Shown here: one piece after another, positions 24,695 to 27,842 of the stretch
Position numbering within the stretch: position 1 is the first letter of the stretch
Layout: each line of letters starts with the position of its first letter
Assembly (NCBI GenBank): GCA_043797735.1
Contig: JAZDPH010000042.1
Coordinates: forward strand, 1-27,842
Origin: BS750m-G77 sp043797735
GTDB lineage: Bacteria > Omnitrophota > Gorgyraeia > Gygaellales > Profunditerraquicolaceae
Length of the DNA stretch: 27,842 nucleotides
Direction of reading: 5' to 3'
Notes under the pieces: generated by a model
What the model saw: only the letters and a program-made list of their open reading frames with translations
Databases searched by the model: none
Told to the model about the DNA's origin: nothing
Program-made: the position numbers and the translations under genes

Positions 24695-25604
24695 ATTGAT
24701 CTATTATCCTCTTTGCTATTGCCCCGGGGGCTTCTCTTTCGCTTACTTGCAGCCACAGAAGGCGCCTATCCTTCCTGAACCAGGTTAACTGCCGTTTGGC
24801 GTATTGGCGCGTATTGCGCAAAATCTGCCGCTTTGCTTCCTCTAAATCGTAGTCCCCGTCAAAATACCCCTTTAGTTCTTTTATGCCGATAGCGCCGGAG
24901 GCGGTTTTGCTTAAACCCCGCCGCAGGAGCCTTTTTACCTCGGATACCAGGCCCGCCCTAAACATCTTCTCCATTCGCTCTTCAATTCTTTGATATAGTT
25001 TATCACGCGAAAGGTTAAGACAAAAGGACTTTATTTCGTATTCACTGCCAAGCCCCTTGCGCTCTCTCTGCAGGCAGGAGATCGGCCTGCCCGTAGACTC
25101 ATAAACCTCCAATGCCCTTACGATGCGCCTGGTGTCATTTGGGTGAATTTTAGCCGCCGCGGGGGAGTCAAGTTTTTGAAGCCTTTTATGCAAATGGCCG
25201 CTGCCAAGGCGCTGGGCCTCTTTATAAAGCCGCCGGCGTATGTTTTTATTTTCCCCTTTCCCCTTAAACAGCCCGTCGATAAGTACGGACATATAAAGCC
25301 CGGTGCCTCCGGTAAAAAGCGGGGTCTTGCCTTTTTTAATTATTGCCCGCATCTTTTTGACTGCCTCTTTCCTGTATCTGGATACGTTATATTCCCGCGA
25401 AGGCAAAACAATATCCAGCAGGTGATGTTTAATTTTTTTTCTTAGGCTCTTTGCGGGTTTGGAGGCGATAATATCCATGCCCTTATAAATCTGCATAGAA
25501 TCGCAGGAGATAATTTCGGCGTTTAATTTTGCGGCGAGGGCTGCTGCAACCGCGCTCTTGCCGACGGCAGTAGGGCCGGTTAAAAACAGGATTCTTTTAT
25601 TCAT
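24666..25604 (-). CDS. miaA: tRNA dimethylallyltransferase MiaA
   Basis: 312 residues. P-loop GPTAVGKSAVA is at about 10-20, DSMQIYKGMDIIASKP at about 35-50, GGTGLYMSVLIDG near 100, and the Zn/tRNA-contact part HPNDTRRIVRALEVYESTGRP. The enzyme adds a dimethylallyl group to A37 of UNN-reading tRNAs, making the substrate for MiaB, which is encoded two genes earlier. Start ATG 25604. The gap 25605-25674 before it shows no promoter or terminator I can support. Confidence 0.95.
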   Translation of the reverse strand: MNKRILFLTGPTAVGKSAVAAALAAKLNAEIISCDSMQIYKGMDIIASKPAKSLRKKIKHHLLDIVLPSREYNVSRYRKEAVKKMRAIIKKGKTPLFTGGTGLYMSVLIDGLFKGKGENKNIRRRLYKEAQRLGSGHLHKRLQKLDSPAAAKIHPNDTRRIVRALEVYESTGRPISCLQRERKGLGSEYEIKSFCLNLSRDKLYQRIEERMEKMFRAGLVSEVKRLLRRGLSKTASGAIGIKELKGYFDGDYDLEEAKRQILRNTRQYAKRQLTWFRKDRRLLWLQVSEREAPGAIAKRIIDQYGKSVTGYN

Positions 25605-25674
25605 TATCTTAAAGATTCTAATTCTTCTTCAACGCGCTGGCGGCCTTACCGGACAGGCAATGGCCTTTATTCAA

Positions 25675-26565
25675 TTAAGGTATGATTTTTGCGGGGTAGC
25701 CGTCTAGCGAAAGCCTCTCTTGCAGCTGCGCCGCTTCGCCGCGTTGGGACAGCCTGCCTATTCTTACCCGGCAGGAAACAACGCTGCCGGATTCTATTTG
25801 CTCAATATAGGCAGGATAGCCCTTAGCGGTTAGTTCCTGCATAAGGCGTTTGGCGTTATCGGCATTTGCAAAAGCGCCTACCTGGACCGTATAATAAAAA
25901 TCCACCGGCCCGCTTAAATCTTTGTCTAAAGAGATTTCGGCATTGGCAGGATACTCCCGATTTAATTTCTCCAAGTACTCCTTGGCCTCTTCTGTATTTC
26001 CTAATTTGGCCGCGGAGAGGCTAAGCCTGTAAAGGGCCTGCGGCTTAAATTTACTGCTGCGGTAGTGCTTGAGGAAATCCTTGTAATATGCGCCTGCCTT
26101 ATCGTATTCGCCCATCAAAAAATAGGCGTCGCCTAAGCCGATCCGGGCCTCTTCGGTAAAGACGCTGCCCTTAAACTCTTTTATAATTATCTCAAAAATA
26201 TCCGATGCCCGCAGGTAATTACCATCTTTTAGGTAGCTTAGGCCAAGCAGGTAGTATAGCTCCTCCAGCCCGGGAGAAAATTCAACCCCCGCCATAACCT
26301 TCTCTCCTTCGGTTATGGCGGACTTATAATCCCCTTTTAAAATATTGACCTTTATGGCATCCAGGCCCAGGGCATAGGCGCCAGACACAAAAACAAATGT
26401 CAAAGCACAAATGACTAATGCCACCCTAAGGATATCCGGATATCGGGTTATCAGGCAGTGGTTATCGGGATATTGGGATATCAGGTTTTGCCTTTGTTCC
26501 CGATATCCTAATTCCCTGATACCCATTCCCTGGTCTCCCGATGTCCTAATATCCGCTTTCAGCAT
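25675..26565 (-). CDS. TPR and SPOR domain envelope protein
   Basis: 296 residues as read from ATG 26565. A hydrophobic segment at about 48-66 (VALVICALTFVFVSGAYALG) acts as signal peptide or anchor. Tetratricopeptide-like helical pairs lie at about 70-205, for example YYLLGLSYLKDGNYLRASDIFE and IGLGDAYFLMGEYDKAGAYYKD. A SPOR domain at about 217-296 begins YYTVQVGAFANADNAKRL. SPOR domains bind denuded peptidoglycan at division sites, so a periplasmic role in cell division or envelope assembly is likely. Residues 4-46 are encoded by a palindromic element and are probably not original. A GTG at V48 is an alternative start but leaves no basic N-region. The ORF overlaps miaB by 20 nt. Confidence 0.82.
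   Translation of the reverse strand: MLKADIRTSGDQGMGIRELGYREQRQNLISQYPDNHCLITRYPDILRVALVICALTFVFVSGAYALGLDAIKVNILKGDYKSAITEGEKVMAGVEFSPGLEELYYLLGLSYLKDGNYLRASDIFEIIIKEFKGSVFTEEARIGLGDAYFLMGEYDKAGAYYKDFLKHYRSSKFKPQALYRLSLSAAKLGNTEEAKEYLEKLNREYPANAEISLDKDLSGPVDFYYTVQVGAFANADNAKRLMQELTAKGYPAYIEQIESGSVVSCRVRIGRLSQRGEAAQLQERLSLDGYPAKIIP
26430..26554. repeat. 125-bp imperfect palindrome with 56-bp arms
   Basis: Arms 26430-26485 and 26499-26554 are inverted copies, 42 of 56 positions matching without gaps, with a 13-nt loop at 26486-26498. Both arms are built of GGATATC, GGGATAT and ATCAGG-like words. The miaB stop codon TAG lies within the outer arm, and the element supplies residues 4-46 of the downstream ORF. 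It resembles a small inserted palindrome (MITE-like), but no terminal duplication is obvious. Confidence 0.85.
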
Positions 26566-27841
26566 ATTTCTTAGATATTCCTCTCTGCAAATCTAATATG
26601 ACTTTGTGCCTTCTTTCTTTTTCTTTTTGCGGCACATCATCCGGAAGCCCTGACGAGCCGGCGTGCGGCCGGGGCGAATATTTGAAGATAAAGCCGGCGT
26701 CAAAACGGGCATCCTCCAGCAGCCGGTAGGTATCACGGAAATCATCCTCGGCCTCCGAAGGGAACCCGACTATTATGTCGGTGCTTAAGGCCCCGCCCTT
26801 TACAATTCTACGATAATTATCGGCTAAATCCAGATAAAACTTTGCGCAATATCCGCGATTCATAGCTTTTAGGATCCTGTCGGAGCCGGACTGCACAGGC
26901 AGATGCAGGGATTTTTTAAGCTTATCCAATCCAGCCATGGTTTTAAATAAATCAACTGTGGTATCGCGGGGATGCGAAGTAATAAACCCAAACTCCTTTA
27001 ATCCCTTTATCCGGTTAACCAATTCTAATAATTTTACAAAAGTTATTCTTTTTCTGTTCTCTGTACTCTGTTCTCTGTTATCTGCGCCATAAGCGCACAC
27101 ATTCTGGCCGAGCAGGGTAACACTGGTTATACCCTTATCCGCCGCCTCTTCTATCTCCCTTAAAATATCCTTATAATTGCGGTGCCTAAGCGGCCCTCTG
27201 GTATAGGGCACTACACAATACGAGCAAAAATTAGAGCACCCTTCGGAGATAACCACATAGGCGTGCTTTGGGTCAAAATAGTGCCCGGTATGGTAAACCT
27301 CATCGGGGCGGGCGCTGCCGTCTGTTTCCCAGATTTTACGCTCAAGCGAAAAATGGGGACAGTCCCCTTGCGGGGACAGTCCCCATTTTTCCTTGCTTAA
27401 CTCTTTGATTATCCCCGGTATTTTATGTATATCCTGCGGCCCAACCACAAAATCAACAGCCGGCGCCCTTTTAAAAACCCTCTCCTTATAACTCTGCGCC
27501 ATGCAACCGACAAGCCCCACAATCTTTTTTGCGGGGCGAGAAATCATCCCCACCGCCGACCAAACCCTATCCTCTGCATGCTGCCGAACCGAACAAGTAT
27601 TGAGTATAACAATATCAGCATCTTCCGGATCAGCAATAATCCTGTAACCCGCGTTTTTCAGCAACCCGCAGATTACCTCCGAATCGCGGGTATTCATTTG
27701 ACACCCAAATGTCTTGATATAAACTCGAGGACATTTGGGTGTCACCCCGAACTCAGGCGAGGAAAATGTCTTGCCGTTTTTTTGGCAAGAGATTTTCCCG
27801 CCGCTTTGAGTTTGGGGCACTTCCTTATTATCTCTGCTCAT
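26546..27841 (-). CDS. miaB: tRNA-2-methylthio-N6-dimethylallyladenosine synthase MiaB, TRAM domain absent
   Basis: 431 residues readable. It adds a methylthio group to i6A37 of tRNA. The MTTase N-terminal cysteines are C47 (TFGCQMN), C83 (NTCSVR) and C113 (GCMAQ), which bind one iron-sulfur cluster. The radical-SAM motif is C202-x3-C206-x2-C209 (GCSNFCSYC), with VVPYTRGP next. The QMN after the first cysteine is typical of MiaB. The protein stops after LQRGISKKYAESGY, where homologues continue with a TRAM RNA-binding domain of about 65 residues. That domain is missing and a 125-bp palindrome begins there. Residues 151-165 come from a 42-bp palindrome, and residues 1-40 from two other inverted repeats. 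The true start may be GTG 27745 or lie outside the window. Confidence 0.9.
   Translation of the reverse strand: MSRDNKEVPQTQSGGKISCQKNGKTFSSPEFGVTPKCPRVYIKTFGCQMNTRDSEVICGLLKNAGYRIIADPEDADIVILNTCSVRQHAEDRVWSAVGMISRPAKKIVGLVGCMAQSYKERVFKRAPAVDFVVGPQDIHKIPGIIKELSKEKWGLSPQGDCPHFSLERKIWETDGSARPDEVYHTGHYFDPKHAYVVISEGCSNFCSYCVVPYTRGPLRHRNYKDILREIEEAADKGITSVTLLGQNVCAYGADNREQSTENRKRITFVKLLELVNRIKGLKEFGFITSHPRDTTVDLFKTMAGLDKLKKSLHLPVQSGSDRILKAMNRGYCAKFYLDLADNYRRIVKGGALSTDIIVGFPSEAEDDFRDTYRLLEDARFDAGFIFKYSPRPHAGSSGLPDDVPQKEKERRHKVILDLQRGISKKYAESGY
27349..27390. repeat. 42-bp palindrome (GGGGACAGTCCCC pair) inside miaB
   Basis: Arms aaaaatggggacagtcccc (27349-27367) and ggggacagtccccattttt (27372-27390) flank the loop ttgc. 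They pair except at one central base. The length of 42 is a multiple of three, so it adds 14 codons in frame, between the MTTase and radical-SAM domains. I recall similar ggggac-gtcccc repeats in other environmental genomes, not verified. Confidence 0.88.
27699..27744. repeat. 15-bp perfect inverted repeat at the miaB 5' end
   Basis: tgacacccaaatgtc (27699-27713) and gacatttgggtgtca (27730-27744) pair perfectly around a 16-nt loop. One arm encodes the conserved KTFGCQ segment with the iron-sulfur cysteine; the other encodes the upstream VTPKC. Confidence 0.9.
27741..27820. repeat. 80-bp imperfect palindrome in the miaB N-terminal extension
   Basis: The inner arms ggcgaggaaaatgtcttgcc (27756-27775) and ggcaagagattttcccgcc (27784-27802) pair with one gap and one mismatch. 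The outer arms, ccccgaactca on the left and tgagtttgggg on the right, pair with one mismatch. The loop is gttttttt. Together they form arms of about 36 nt spanning residues 7-34 of the readable ORF. Confidence 0.8.
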
Positions 27842-27842
27842 A

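Noticed and set aside
24126..24788. 220-codon plus-strand open frame over hflX and miaA
   Set aside because: Serine/arginine-rich antisense shadow of conserved hflX codons.
25605..25674. Gap before miaA with GGCC-containing inverted words
   Set aside because: The pairing is short and interrupted, with no T-run and no promoter boxes.
27741..27820. Rho-independent terminator within miaB
   Set aside because: The T/A run is in the loop rather than after the stem, and a terminator inside the open frame would cut miaB; a palindromic repeat explains it better, although a role for a gene outside the window cannot be excluded.

Overview
The window holds 25 protein-coding genes, all on the minus strand and tightly packed, with many 1-29 nt overlaps. 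I see no rRNA, tRNA, CRISPR array, transposase or phage gene. An LptD outer-membrane protein, a SPOR-domain protein and lipopolysaccharide-type sugar genes indicate a diderm (Gram-negative) bacterium. HrcA/CIRCE heat-shock control, a family-atypical Nif3 protein and the abundance of palindromic repeats resemble uncultured lineages such as Candidatus Omnitrophota. That placement is an impression and needs a phylogeny. Everything below is described in transcription order, from high to low coordinates.

Region 27841-23414: miaB (tRNA methylthiotransferase), a TPR/SPOR envelope protein, miaA (tRNA prenyltransferase) and hflX (GTPase). MiaA and MiaB act in sequence on A37 of tRNA. This region carries four palindromic elements. 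Three lie within or at the start of miaB, and the fourth (125 bp) contains the miaB stop codon and encodes the N-terminus of the next ORF. MiaB lacks its usual C-terminal TRAM domain.

Region 23417-16460: a promoter with an overlapping degenerate CIRCE operator, then hrcA-grpE-dnaK-dnaJ, followed without an obvious break by an FmdB-like zinc ribbon, a DUF1015 protein and accD (fatty-acid synthesis).

Region 16476-5760: a strong promoter in the accD tail and a leader of about 165 nt carrying a three-hairpin repeat. Then come a sugar-type ABC ATPase, a ROK glucokinase, lptD, two UDP-sugar dehydrogenases, two UDP-sugar epimerase/decarboxylase enzymes, a family 2 glycosyltransferase and a methyltransferase. 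Together these suggest conversion of glucose and UDP-GlcNAc to UDP-uronic acids and UDP-xylose for surface polysaccharide, beside the LPS export porin.

Region 5763-1: a near-consensus promoter overlapping the methyltransferase stop codon, then cvpA, nif3-like, dnaG and rpoD (a version of the macromolecular-synthesis operon). Only 5 nt later follows a secreted protein built of PPC-like repeats, which runs off the window edge.

Most of the window is conserved housekeeping. I did not find a convincing new multi-gene system. The unusual material is the palindrome insertions around miaB, the -35 boxes that lie in the tails of preceding genes, the three-hairpin leader, and the repeat protein behind rpoD.
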